The notes beneath the pieces were generated by a model. The model was given only the letters and a program-made list of their open reading frames with translations. It was not told where the DNA came from and searched no databases. From Lichina pygmaea (lineage: Eukaryota > Ascomycota > Lichinomycetes > Lichinales > Lichinaceae), in assembly GCA_963422465.1 (NCBI GenBank), contig OY730172.1, positions 682,001-746,000 of the forward strand: DNA of 64,000 nucleotides. The letters run 5' to 3'. The position numbers and the translations under genes were made by a program. Shown here piece by piece: positions 10,155 through 21,300 of the stretch (positions within the stretch are counted from its first letter, which is position 1; each line of letters opens with the position of its first letter).

Positions 10155-11803
10155 ATGCCACAAAATGTAGCAATTATCAACGCTATGGCGCCAAACAATA
10201 GTGATTCTATTGAGGAGACTATTCAGGAGGCCATTGAGGATCTGGAAGCTGGTCATTTCAGCTCAATCCGGGCTGCAGCAACTGCGTACAACATCTCACG
10301 AGCCACTCTTGGTCGACGCATGAAGGGTTGGCTATCACGAGCAATTGCCCATGAACCTGAGCGGCGCTTGACTCCCTACCAGGAGGAGTACCTGGTCACA
10401 TGGATCCTTGAGCAGGAAGCAACAGGACACCCCCCCTCCCATAGTTTTGCCCGAGATATGGCAACTCAAATCCTACGTGCAAATGCAGACACTACAGATC
10501 TTGGTAACAAATGGCTGCGGAAGTTCATTCAGCGTCATCCATCAATAGCCTCAATCATTGGAAGGCCTATTATATCCTCTAGGGTTGATAACACCCATCC
10601 AGACATTCTTAACAACTTCTTCCACCAGTTCAAGACTATGCAACTCCAGAACAACATTGAACACCAGGATATCTGGAACATGGACAAGACTGGGATAGCT
10701 CTAGGGCCTTGTACGAACAGCCAGGTGATTGGAGACTCCTCCAGGAAGTGGACATACAAGAAAATGCCTGGGAATCAAGAGTGGGTGTCCATTCTGGAGA
10801 CAATCTCTGCTGCTGGAGCAAAGACTTGTCCTCTTGTTATTTTCAAAGGACAGGCACCACAAACCAGCTGGTTTACGCATGAGGAGGTGCCAGACTGGAT
10901 CTATACCACATCAGACCGTGGCTGGATTGCAAACCATGTTGCTATCAACTGGTTGAATGAGCTTTTTTTGCCAGAAACCAGGCGGGGAAACGGCCACGGA
11001 TGCTTCTACTTGATGGACATGGAAGCCATACTACAGTGGAATTCCAATGGATTTGCAAGCAGAATAACGTCCATGTAGTCTACATTCCTCCACACTCATC
11101 CCATGTCTTGCAGCCTCTGGATCTGAGTTGTTTTTCTGCAGTAAAAAGCCACTACCGCAAGCAAAACTCTGAGCTTGCTATCCTTGATAATGCAGCTCCT
11201 GTCAAGAAAAGGCGCTTTGTCAAATGCTACCATCATGCTCAGGAGGAAGGCCTGACTACAAGAGTCATACAGGCAGGGTGGAGAGCCACAGGTTTAGTGC
11301 CATACAACCCCCAATCTGTCATCAACTCATCCCAGGTACTGGCACGCTCTCAAGACCAGCAGTCACTATCTCCCCAACCCCGCAAACGTTCTCGGAATAG
11401 TACGACAATGGAGTTTGAGACCCCCCGGAAGCCAGCTCAATTTGCTGAGGTTGCTGCACAACCTTCTACCGATGGATTCCCTGGGGAGAGATGTCAGGCA
11501 TTCTTCAACAAAACACGCAAGGCACTTGAGGAGGTTGTTGTACTCCAAGCAGAGCATACTAAGTGCATTGAGATGCTTGAGGCACGGGTTAGGGAGCTGG
11601 AGGGGCAACCTACATAGCGTCGAGCCATGGTAGATCCAAACACCCAATTCTCAAATATCGAGAACATCATGAGGGCACTTGAGGAGGAGAAGCAGCAAAG
11701 GGCTGAAAATCAGCAACGTGCAACACAGCGACAAGCTCAAATTGCTGTGGGAGCTACTACTATAGCTAGATTTGAAGACTGCCTATTTGAATTCCAAATC
11801 TAA
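10155..11803 (+). pseudogene. pogo-type transposase with one frameshift and one in-frame stop
   Basis: The N-terminus carries a helix-turn-helix of the Psq/CENP-B type (AAATAYNISRATLGRRMKGW) followed by a second DNA-binding helix region ending GNKWLRKFIQRHPS. The DDE core follows: WNMDKTGIALG holds the first Asp, LLLDGHGSH the second, and LQPLDLSCFSAVK the third, with PPHSSHVLQPLD typical of the superfamily. Near 10987-10991 a one-base deletion shifts the frame between LPETRRG and RPRMLLLDG. At 11614-11616 a TAG interrupts the frame before RRAMVDPNTQFSNIEN, a C-terminal motif usually continuous in this family; the frame then runs to a TAA at 11801. The rest is intact, so the lesions look recent. 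A helper transposase could still act on the inverted repeats. Confidence 0.9.
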
Positions 11804-11853
11804 TTCATTTGTGGTTGTCTACAACTATTTTCATGATCAAGTCGCTCAATCAG

Positions 11854-11905
11854 TAGATTTTGGCGAGTGGCTCACTAGGGGGGGTGGCTCACTTCCGGGG
11901 TCGCC
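11854..11905 (-). repeat. right terminal inverted repeat of pogo element
   Basis: 52 bp from TAGATTTTGG to GGGGTCGCC. It is the reverse complement of 10079-10129 apart from about five differences. Confidence 0.92.
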
Positions 11906-13940
11906 TAGGAGAGAGATACACATTAATTAGTGTTTTAGTCAGCAGTACTCCGTACAGCAGTGGTGAGAGGGCTGTACTTTGTACCCCTCGTACAAAGCTA
12001 GGTCGGTCGGTGGTGCGCAGAGTTGTCATCAGCAGGATTGCGGTTGGTGGGGTGGGTTGAGTACTTGCTGTCAGTGCAAAGACAGGGCAAGCTGTAGGTA
12101 CACAGCTTGTGGTGGCGCAGGTGGCGCAAGGGTCACATTGGCTGTGGCGGTTGGAGGGGTATATCCTAGGGAAGGGGGGATACGTGGGGAAGAATTTGCA
12201 TAACTGGGGTAGACCCGAGGAATTGTCCGTCAACAATTACAAGTGCTTGAGAGTACTCCGTACACCTGCATGACCTGATAACAGTATGGCCACTACGACA
12301 ACAAGAGAGCTACAGGTGATTGAGACATCTCAGCGCCCTTGGTCCAGCTTTGGGAATACCACACGAGCACGCATGGCTGTGCAGCCGTAGAATTCCTACG
12401 ACTGCCGGCTGCAGCTGCAGGAGACATGGATGTACGTACTGTATCCGACACAGCCGAATGGCGCTGCTGCTGTCGCGACACTCGTAACTCAGATCCGATG
12501 CTTGCTTTACGGACCTCCACACTGTTCCGCACATGAGACTTCCAGGATCTTCAGGGCAGAAAGTGGCCCAAGCTTTGATCGGACCTTTCGAGAAAAGATG
12601 TAGCGCAGCTTGCGCTGCCGTATGATCAAGAGCCACCTGCCTGCAACTCACCTTCTTCCCGAGTGCAGAGTCCCCAACATTACCTCGCCCACAACATTCC
12701 ACCTCACATTGTTTTCACCTTCTCAGCTCTACTACTGTACCATGCTGTGGTCAGATGCTCTCTGTGCTCTCATTTCATTTCTCTTCGTCTCAGCATCGGC
12801 GAGCTCTTCTGGGACTTTCAGGAGACTTCCGCGTCCCGTCCAGTATGAGCTAATCCACGATCACATCCACACACGCTGGGGGATTGGGACATGGCATACT
12901 TGACCCTCCAGAGGAGCTAAGAGATAACTTCCGCATGTCTTTGTCAGGAGAGCCAAAGTTCGAAGATCCTGTGAAAGAAACACTGTTCACCACCTGTGCG
13001 GTAGCTTTGGTGGGTTATTATTCAGCAAGATTGGCCTGAGAATTCCCTTGACAGGGAAGGAGACTGACAGTCAGTCCCTACAGGATATACCTTCCCGCAA
13101 ACAGTATGGTGGCTTCCCCTACAAGACTGACGAGCAGAAGGAAAAGATGGAGATCTGTGTACTCTACGCTATGGGCTTGCTCGACAGGGAGGCAGTGGAG
13201 TCGAAGCGACCACTCGAAGACTTGGCCAGAGAATATGGCCTGACACAAGGGCAAGGAGACGGGGAACCGGAAGACCCATCTACACCGTCTCAGTTCTCGG
13301 TGGAAAGACTCTTGAACAACTTTCGCCGATATCTCTGGCCTAAGAGACACCCAGGCGCGCCACCTGTCCGTCGTCCTATCACACTCCCAGTTCATTGAGC
13401 GGAGATAACTGTCGCTGTCGTAGCAGCCACGCCCACCCTCACTCTCACCCATGGGGCAAGGCATGAATAGTAAAAAGTCTGGGACGGGTTCAGCGGTCAC
13501 CCCCTCTTCACCAGCCGCTTAAGCGACCCAAAATCTCAACATCCTCGGAACAACAACACGTCGCTATTCTACACCTTATTATTGTACAATAGAATACTGT
13601 CAGCCTTGTCAATTCAATATGTCTTTGTACGCATCGGAAGACCTCCAGAAGATGTGTGAACCGGCGCCTGGCCGGGGAATGAGTGTCTTGATTGATCTCT
13701 CTCCAACTAAGAATCTAGGAGCGACGACCAAGGAGAAAACTCTGCACACCGTCACGTGCAGACAAACAATTTAGCCGTCACTCAGGGGGAGGCTGATCTC
13801 TGAACCCCTGCAAATCCTCGGGCTATCGACTCCCTGTCGAGTCCCTGGTTGACACCAATATACAGTGAGGATTCTCTTCTCTCACGTGAACTTGGCTCTA
13901 GCAGCGAGCGAGGACTGGTCTTCTCACTCCTCCGGCTGAC
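11906..13940. other. unassigned stretch inside the transposon island
   Basis: Between the pogo element and a pogo remnant. It has two copies of a GTACTCCGTAC motif (11945-11955 and 12253-12263). Several open frames read as plausible protein for short distances, for example PPEELRDNFRMSLSG near 12908 and the frame at 13048-13398, but I cannot join them into a convincing gene. Decayed host or transposon sequence is likely. Confidence 0.4.
13048..13398 (+). CDS. uncharacterised open frame, possibly an exon of a degraded gene
   Basis: 116 residues containing YKTDEQKEKMEICVLYAMGL and VERLLNNFRRYLWPKRHPG, which have the amphipathic look of real protein rather than noise. The frame extends upstream of the Met as FSKIGLRIPLTGKE to near a GTAG at 13005, so it may be a 3' exon. 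I recognise no family. It sits between two pogo elements and could belong to a host gene caught in the island or to cargo of a decayed element. Confidence 0.3.
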   Translation: MTGKETDSQSLQDIPSRKQYGGFPYKTDEQKEKMEICVLYAMGLLDREAVESKRPLEDLAREYGLTQGQGDGEPEDPSTPSQFSVERLLNNFRRYLWPKRHPGAPPVRRPITLPVH

Positions 13941-14430
13941 AAGATGTTATCAGCTATTGCTAGTGGCATGCCTGTACGACATCCAGCAGCAACATGGGAG
14001 ATCCCCCGCTCCATCCTCCAGGACAGATTGAAGGGTCTTGAGACCTGGGCACATTACAATCAGACATGTCAACAGTTGTCCCCCTTCCAGGAGACCGGTC
14101 TGAAAGACTGGGTACTCCTCTGAGCTTCTCTGGGCTTCGCACCACACTATCAACAACTGCGACATATCGCTGAGAAATTAGTCAAAGCTGGACGTGACAA
14201 CAAACTGCCAGGAAAGAAGTGGATGAAGAGCTTCCTGCAGCGGGATCCTGAGATCAAGACCCTGACTGCTGTTCCCCGTGATCAGATCTGAAAGGACAGC
14301 GCATCAGAGGCTAATATCCACGACTTCTTCAGCATGATGTCGGCCCCAGCTATCAAGGCAGTCAGCCCTGAATTCCGGTACAACATGGACGAGACAGAGC
14401 TCATGGAGAGTATGTTATTCTCAGGCAGGG
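13941..14430 (+). pseudogene. pogo-type transposase remnant (N-terminal half)
   Basis: One reading frame of about 160 codons matches the N-terminal half of fungal pogo transposases: IPRSILQDRLKG (helix-turn-helix), LGFAPHYQQLRHIAEKLVKA, GKKWMKSFLQRDPEIKTL and FRYNMDETELME, the last holding the first catalytic Asp. Two in-frame TGA codons interrupt it (about 14126 and 14289), both explicable as CGA-to-TGA transitions. The frame stops at 14430 where an LTR element begins. A few more codons matching the family (LVLGSK at about 16893-16910) occur right after that element. It differs from the pogo copy at 10079. Confidence 0.82.
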
Positions 14431-14635
14431 TGTCGCGGCCACGCCTAGGACTCGGGGGCCGGGACTTAGTCCGGTCGAGCTGGGGATAGCAGGTGCCTGT
14501 TCAGGTACGAGCTTTGGAGCTCGTCGGCTATATAGCTAGCTCTTCTTCCTAGCTAGAACAATCAACTCATTAACGACCCACGATTTTGATGAGTTCCGCG
14601 TAGCACCGCCTAGACTTTTTCTAGGCCCGCTACCG
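14431..14635 (+). repeat. left LTR
   Basis: 205 bp, starting TGTCGCGGCC and ending CCCGCTACCG. It aligns without gaps to 16675-16879 with about 19 differences, nearly all transitions. Confidence 0.9.
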
Positions 14636-15829
14636 TTTGGTAGCAACACTCTCATACAATCTGGCAGCTGCTCTCTTCTCGAGCACCATCGACTGCCCGA
14701 AAGATCGTTGCCCGCCCACCACCTCTTCGAGCTCCGGTCTCGACCTCTCCGGCACCATCACCTGCTGGACGATCAGCCGTCTCCGAAGCTTTGATGCCTT
14801 CTGGTCGTCGACAGAGTCGAGCACGCCACCAGCCAGCCCACCGCCGACGATTCTCACCGTCAACCGACTGTTACGACTGTCCCTCGAGGAACCTAGACGT
14901 CATCCACCAACACTCTCACCGGAGGGCTTGGACTCGCCGGCTGCCCACCCATCTGCTGTCAGCACTATTGATCGCCAACAGCACTGGACCCGGGCACTCA
15001 CCTATCTGCTCAACCTGCCACGATGAATATCTCCGACGAACGACTGGATATGCTTATAAGGAGGGCAGTCCAGATGGCTATGGAAACACCCAATCAGGTC
15101 TATCCATCATCAGCAATGCCATCGGCGGAGAAATGATACACCGTAACATTGTCGAGAATAGTGCCATCCCTGCCTACGCCATTATCAGCATTACCACAAG
15201 CACCAAGGCTGTTGGAACGACCACGGGATACGCCCACATCGCTGTCTGAAAGCTCGCAAGCTACACCACTGCCGAAGATACCGCGAGCCCTGCCTCGGTC
15301 ATCGTCAGAAATGCTGTGGGTATCCCAGTCACCGAAAACATCGTGGGCCCAACCATTGTCCAGTGTGCGGCCGCAAGTGTCATCGCCATCGTCAAAGATG
15401 CTGCGGGCATCACCATCATCGAAAGCGTCATCGTCAGAAATGCCGTCGACATCGTGATCGTCACTAGCACTGTGGGCCTCTCCATCATCGGAAGTGTCGC
15501 CATTTCTGCCTGCGCCACCGTCGCATCTGTCAGAGAAGGCTCAGGCCTATGATCACACCAAGGACAAACTGGCAAGAGGCTCCTGGCGCAGGAGATCTCA
15601 GAATTCAGAACGACAGAGCCGCAGCTGTCCGGAAAGGCAATACCACAGGATCGACGGGGCTCTGGCGAAGGAGACACCACTACCGGTCAGTCACATCTGC
15701 AGACATTGCGGAATGAGCTTCCCGTCAAACAACAAGCTCCATCACCATCTCCGAACACGCTGTGACTGCCTACGCCGATTTCTGACTGATGAGCCCAAGA
15801 CATCAGCACCTACGCCGGCGGACACTACG

Positions 15830-16440
15830 GTAACAAGAAGCCGCGCAGCGAGCGGTGCCAAGGACAGCTCCGAGCCACTGTCAGTCATGCCCGCGAAGTC
15901 TGCAACAGTGGCCAATGGCATAGCAATGCATGCTCAAGGAGGCTGCGGTAGTCTACCTTGAATTCTGACCAGTGCACCCACGACGATCCTGCGCCACACT
16001 CTGGCGCTGATGCCTACGGACACACCTCCACCAAGCCCAGTCAACACACCCTCGCCGACACCAAACAACATCTTGCCTGATGCAGACCCGATGTCTTACC
16101 GATACGACAAGGCATCCCCACCTATGCCGGCAGTCATCATGGTGACAACAAGCAGCATACCGAGCAATACTGTACAACATGCCAAGGACAACTCCGCACC
16201 ATTGTCGATCGTGCCCACAAAGCCTACAATGTTAATTGATGGCATAGCGAAGCATGTCCTGGGAGAAACCGAGAGCCTGTCACTGCTGACCGACACATCC
16301 CCGGTGACTACAAGCAGCATCGCGACAGGTGCTGTACGACAAACAAAGGACAGCCCCAAGTCATTGTCAGCTATGGCTGCAGAGTCCACAGCGACCACAA
16401 ACACTATGCCAAGCGATGCCGTACAACAAGCCAAGGACGA
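15830..16440 (+). repeat. degenerate tandem repeats inside the LTR element
   Basis: A unit of about 130-180 bases recurs at least three times. Each copy carries a segment like ACAACAAGCAGCAT, then GCCAAGGACAACTCC, then a CATTGTCAG-type segment, then CAATGGCATAGC. The copies are too diverged for a precise count by eye. Confidence 0.6.
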
Positions 16441-16674
16441 CTTGGTACAGCATCGATGGACAACATAGCGATGCAGGAGGGACCGAGGCTCCGCTGCCTA
16501 CCGAGACACCCCCACCAACCCTGATCCTCACTATGGCTTCACAAACTACAACAGTCACAAGGACTCTGCTTGGCGTACGGGCTGTAAATCTGATCAATAC
16601 ACCAGCACCAACCCCGACAGATACACCACCCCCACTAGTCACCAGGGTGCCGACTTCTTCGGAGCGAGGGTGAC

Positions 16675-16879
16675 TGTCACGGCCATGCCTAGGACTCGGG
16701 GGCTGGGACTTTGTCCGGCCGAGCTGGGGATAGCAGGTGCCTGTTCAGGTACGAGCTTTGGAGCTCCTTGGCTATATAGCTAGCTCTTCTTCCTAGCTAG
16801 GACAATCAACTCACCAACAACCCATGATTCTGATGAGTTCTGTGTAGCACCACCTAGACTTTTCCTAGGCCTGCTACCA
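16675..16879 (+). repeat. right LTR
   Basis: 205 bp, starting TGTCACGGCC and ending CCTGCTACCA. It carries TG or CA at several sites where the left LTR has CG. Confidence 0.9.
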
Positions 16880-17951
16880 CAGAGTTCTGACAGCTTGTGC
16901 TAGGGTCCAAGATGGTGGACTCTGCGAAGCACCAGGCGCCTACTTCTAGTTGAGAAGAGCGCTCGGTGCGAGTTGTGATGTGTGAGTTGATCGATTGATC
17001 AAGCTACTTAGCTGGCGAGCGAACCCGACTATCTATAGGCCGCTCCTAGCTCCTGCCTTCCCCGCTATGCCTAGGCGGGTGCTCTGTCAGGTACCGGTAC
17101 CGACCCACTGTGCCTGAGGCTCTGTGCTGTGTGCTGTGGAGGCGTACCGGTAGCCCGTAACAAGAACAACAACACAACTCACAGTGGCAGACTGGCGGGC
17201 TGATCAACATGGTAGATATAATAGCAGACCTGGATCTCACTCTCTCTCAGTTCTGGTACAAGTACTTACATGGCAGGTCTACTTACACTCTATATAGCAC
17301 CATCACAGTTCAACCTGGCACACCAACTTCTGCCTGTTAGCAAACACAACATCCTTGCGATGCTTATTTTCCTCAGACACTGCATATTCCTCACTATATT
17401 TCCCTAGTCTTACCCCAAGTCTCGGGGGGGGGGGGGGGGGTTTATTCCTTTAAAGGGTTTCTGGAGAAAACAAAAATGTACAGTATCTAGTACAAGTAGA
17501 AGTTCTGCATCACTCACCAGCTAAATCAGAGTAAGAATAAAAATAAAAATAAAAATAAAAAATATAGCACTCACCATCAACCAACGTATACGGTACGGTA
17601 CTCAGCCTGTGCCAACTCAACAAAACCTCTTATGTACAAGTAGCACAGGCCGGGAATCTTGGAGTACGAGTAAGCAGTGAGTGACAGCAGGCAGGCACTC
17701 TCCCAAGCTATTGATCTGCACTCACTAGTCCAAGACCCTAATCAAGTCTGTCGCCAGTCACACTGCCCGTATCTGTGGGGGTCGGTGAGTGACAGACGGA
17801 CTTCCAGAAGTTGTTGCACTCACAGGACACTCTGGACACACCCCCCCCCCCCCCCCCCCCACCCTCCTGTCAAAGTGACATCGAACAGAACAGAGGACTG
17901 TGACTAATCTGGGAGCAATGAAAAACTTTACCTGACAGATATCTACTGTGT

Positions 17952-17967
17952 TACGGAGTACTCCGTA
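17952..17967. repeat. palindrome TACGGAGTACTCCGTA
   Basis: A perfect 16-base palindrome. Shorter forms sharing GTACTCCGTAC or GTACGGAGTAC occur at 11945-11955, 12253-12263, 30016-30026, 35602-35612, 38479-38489 and 51115-51125, all outside genes. Confidence 0.85.
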
Positions 17968-18522
17968 CTCTACAGCCCAAAGTCCAAATCAACCTTGTAC
18001 AGTGCGTACAACTGTCTTCGTCGACACAGTCCAGGTCGTAGGGAACCGCGAGGACTGAGCCGGGGGGGGGGGGGAGGGGGGGGAAAGCAAGAGACGATGG
18101 CACGACGTGTGGCGACCGGTGCGGCGGGGACTAGCGGCCCGGGAATTCTCCATCTGGGCAACCAGATTGAGACGGTGCGATTGGGATGGCGGATGGGGTT
18201 GGATTCCTCTCGACCCGAGTCCATCGTCTCCTTCGTCGACCGAGTCCACAGTCTCCTTGATCGACTCGACTCTACTCTCTCCCATCCCATCCCGTCACCT
18301 CGCTCCTCCTGATACCTTGGCACCTGACACCTTCTCCCCAACACCTGGCATGTCTTCCGTCACTACATCTCTCCCACCACCCCACTACCCGATAGCTCGT
18401 CCCCAACCAGATGATCAAAGCCATCTTCTGTAGATAGATACTCTGTATGATATCGTTGTCACAAGTGTTCGATCCGCCTCCGACAAACACCCAGGCGGTG
18501 CTGGGCAGTGCCAGGTAGTGCC

Positions 18523-18557
18523 AGGTCAGGTCAGGTCAGGTCAGGTCAGATCAGGTC
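18523..18557 (+). repeat. AGGTC pentanucleotide repeat
   Basis: Seven copies of AGGTC, one altered to AGATC. Confidence 0.9.
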
Positions 18558-19323
18558 TGAGAGATGACACCTTGACTCTGTGCACCACCTGTCACCTGTC
18601 ACCAGTCACCTGTAGCGTATCTTCAAAACACTAGCGTGTGTCTTCAAAAACAAACCCAAAGGATAGGAATGACCACGTCCAGCGCCCAGAACCCCGACAT
18701 GAAAGTTCGCTCGTTGAACTTTTCTTTTCCGTCCCCGCCGGCGCCGCCTCCCAAAGAAAGCAATCAGCCGATTGGTATTTCCGCCGCCGCCGTTGCACCA
18801 CCGCCCCAGCACCGTCGTTACCCGTCGTCACGCCATCCAAGCCCGTTCCCGGGCTGAAGCAGGCGTCCGACGGCGGTGGCATAAACGCCCAAGCGCCAAG
18901 CGCCGAGCGCCGAGCGCCGTTGACGCTTTCCCGATTCCCCCCTTTGCCCGATTCTCCCCGTCCGTAGAAACAAGAAACGCCCCGGTAGGATTCCCCCAAC
19001 GTCACAGAGCTTTTGACCACATGTCCGCATGTACCCCATCGTGATCGCCCTTGTGCGAGGCGGGTAGGGGGGGTTCCTCCTTCTCGATATGACTTTGGTC
19101 GGTCACGGCGTGGCCTGGGTCGAGGACGAAGGTGAGGACGAAGATGATGATGATGACGTCGGTAGCGTGATCGTAGATGAGCGTAGCCGTGACCACCGTC
19201 ATTCGCACCCGTGTCGAACGCGACAAGACATCGACGAGCGCTAGACCACCCCCCCCCCCCCCCCCCCCCTGAAGAAAAGAAAGGAAGAAAAGGCCAGAGA
19301 CGACCGGCTCGGGACGACTGCGG

Positions 19324-19496
19324 TCATCGCTTGACCTCGGCAAACTCGGTGTGTGTGACGGCGGCACCGGCGGCGGCGGCGGCGGGGGACGACGACGGGT
19401 CGGCGGAGGAGGCGGACGGAGTGGCAGAGGAGGAGGGATTGGCGGCGGCGGCGCTGCCGTTGTTGTTGTTGTTGTTGTTGTTGCCGCCGCCGTTGC

Positions 19497-19541
<45 letters not shown>

Positions 19542-21255
19542 CCGGCGACGTCACCTTGAGGTGACCGGCCTCGATGTCCTTCTGCAGCTGGTCCAGACGC
19601 GAGCCCTTGAGGGCGGCGCGCCAGGCCGGTCGGCCGGCGTCGAAGACCTCGTCCATCTCCTCGAGCGTCTTGCCCTTGGTCTCGGGCGCGGAGAGGAACA
19701 TGTGCACAAAGGCGGCGAGGTTGAAGGCGGCGAAGATGAGGTACATCTTCCAGTTGATGGTCCACAGCAGCGGCGGCACGGCGAAGGCGAGGGCGCAGTT
19801 CCAGCCCCAGTTGGACGCGGTCGCGAGCGAGACGGCCTTGGCCCGGACCTTGCTCGGGAAGATCTCGGCCGGGTAGGTCCAGGACGTCGGCCCCCACGTG
19901 ACGGCGAAGGTGGCGACGAAGAGGTAGGAGAAGGCGACGACGGCCTTGGACACGCCGGGCCGGGCGTGGATGACCCAGGTGATCTCGCGGTTCTGCTCGG
20001 TGCGGGTCCGGTCCGTGTTGGGCTCGCCGTAGGCGCCCTGCAGCGTGCCGTTGACGAGCAGGCAGACCATCATGCCGACGGCGCCGTACAGCAGCGACGG
20101 GCGCCGGCCCCAGCGGTCGAGGAAGAGGATGGCGGGCACGGTCATGACGACGTTGATGATGTACTGGATCGAGGCCGTCAGGAGCGGGTCGTGGATGCCG
20201 GCGCCCTGCATGATGTAGACGATGTAGTACATCATCACGTTCATGCCGCACAGCTGGCCCCACATCTGGACGGAGACGCCGAGCAGGACGCGGCGCAGGA
20301 TGCGCTGCTCGACGAGGCCCTTGAAGCTGGCGACGGTGTGCTCGCGCTCGAAGCTCAGGGCCTCCTCGATCTCCTGGTACTCGGCGAGGACCTTGGGGTG
20401 GCTGACGTCGCCGTGGCCGTGCAGGTTCGCGAGCACCTGGATCGCCTCCTCCCACCGGTCCTGCGCCCCGAGCCAGCGGGGCGAGAGCGGGAAGAAGAAG
20501 AGCCCGACCGAGAGGACGATGGCGGGGATGACCTGCAGGGCCCAGGGGATGCGGAACGCGGCCGTGCTCTGCTGCGGGTACGAGGCGCCGCCGCCGGCGA
20601 AGGAGGCGCCGTACTGGATGAAGTACTGGATGAGGATGCCCCAGGTGATGGCCCACTGTTGCAGCGAGATCATGCGGCCTCGGATCTCTTTGGGTGCGAT
20701 CTCGGACTGGTAGATGGGCACGACGCTCGAGGCGATGCCGATGGCGAGACCGGAGATGGTACGACCGACGACGAGCTGCGCCAGCGACGTCGAAGCGGCT
20801 TGCAGTCTGGAGGGGAGGGGAGGGTCCGAAGAAGAAGGGGACGGAACGATGAGCTTCCGCGCCGACCGTCGTCCGGGGCAAGAGAAAGAAGAGGGGAGGA
20901 GTGGGCGGACTCACATCGAGCCGACGATCCAGATGACACCGGAGATCTGTATGGCGACCTTGCGCGAGTACTTGTCCGCGATGAAGGAGGACGCGAGGGC
21001 GCCGACGAGGGAACCGGCCGGCATGGAGGCGGTGATGCCACCTTGTCGATAGGAGATGGGACGGTCAAAGTATCTCATGTAGGCCTGGGTGCCGAGCACG
21101 CCGGACATGCTCGAGATATCGAAGCCGAAGAGGCCACCGCCTGTTGCGACCGGTCAGGTCAGCCGCGACGTCGCAAAGGCAATGCCGTGTCGCGGCCGTC
21201 GACGTTGGCCGTCGACGGATCTCGCCACGCGCGGGTTTGTGCGCGCGCGCGTGTG

Positions 21256-21300
<45 letters not shown>

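Larger units (their letters stand above)
10079..11905 (+). mobile_element. pogo/Fot1-type DNA transposon, nearly complete
   Basis: The element is 1827 bp. The left end GGCAGCCCCGGAAGTGAGCC and the right end, read in reverse complement GGCGACCCCGGAAGTGAGCC, form terminal inverted repeats of about 51 bp with only a few mismatches and one indel. It is bordered on both sides by TA (10077-10078 and 11906-11907), the target duplication of the Tc1/mariner/pogo superfamily. Inside is one transposase frame on the plus strand with a DDD catalytic signature. The inverted repeats and coding region are well kept, so the copy looks young, but the transposase is broken. Confidence 0.93.
14431..16879 (+). 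mobile_element. short LTR retroelement (non-autonomous), inserted in the pogo remnant
   Basis: Two direct LTRs of 205 bp flank 2.04 kb. The LTRs begin TGTC and end CG/CA. CAGGG precedes the element and CAGAG follows it, which fits a 5-bp target duplication with one change. Three bases inside the left LTR lies TGGTAGCAAC, which could be a tRNA-Met-type primer site. The interior has no reverse transcriptase or integrase I can see. It holds a gag-like zinc finger (CRHCGMSFPSNNKL, about 15700-15745) and degenerate tandem repeats. I class it as a LARD/TRIM-like derivative, family not settled. The LTRs differ at about 9% of sites, so it is old; the interior is broken in many places. Orientation is taken from the primer-like site. 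Confidence 0.85.
16880..19323. other. transposon-island edge and low-complexity spacer
   Basis: The first 60 bases appear to continue the pogo remnant. Beyond that I see no gene. Tracts include poly-G (17424-17440), an AAAATA microsatellite (about 17536-17560), poly-C (17841-17860), poly-G (18062-18074), AGGTC repeats (18523-18557), GTCACCTGTCACC repeats (about 18588-18611) and poly-C (19249-19269). The full palindrome TACGGAGTACTCCGTA lies at 17952-17967. A stretch at 18780-18960 is rich in GCCG. Confidence 0.6.

Noticed and set aside
17130-17330. A possible LTR end and leader near CCCGTAACAAGAACAACAAC.
   Set aside because: No matching second copy and no coding sequence of an element follow it.
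18638-18967. A 109-codon plus-strand frame before the transporter.
   Set aside because: Two other frames are open over the same bases, and no domain or intron signal supports it.
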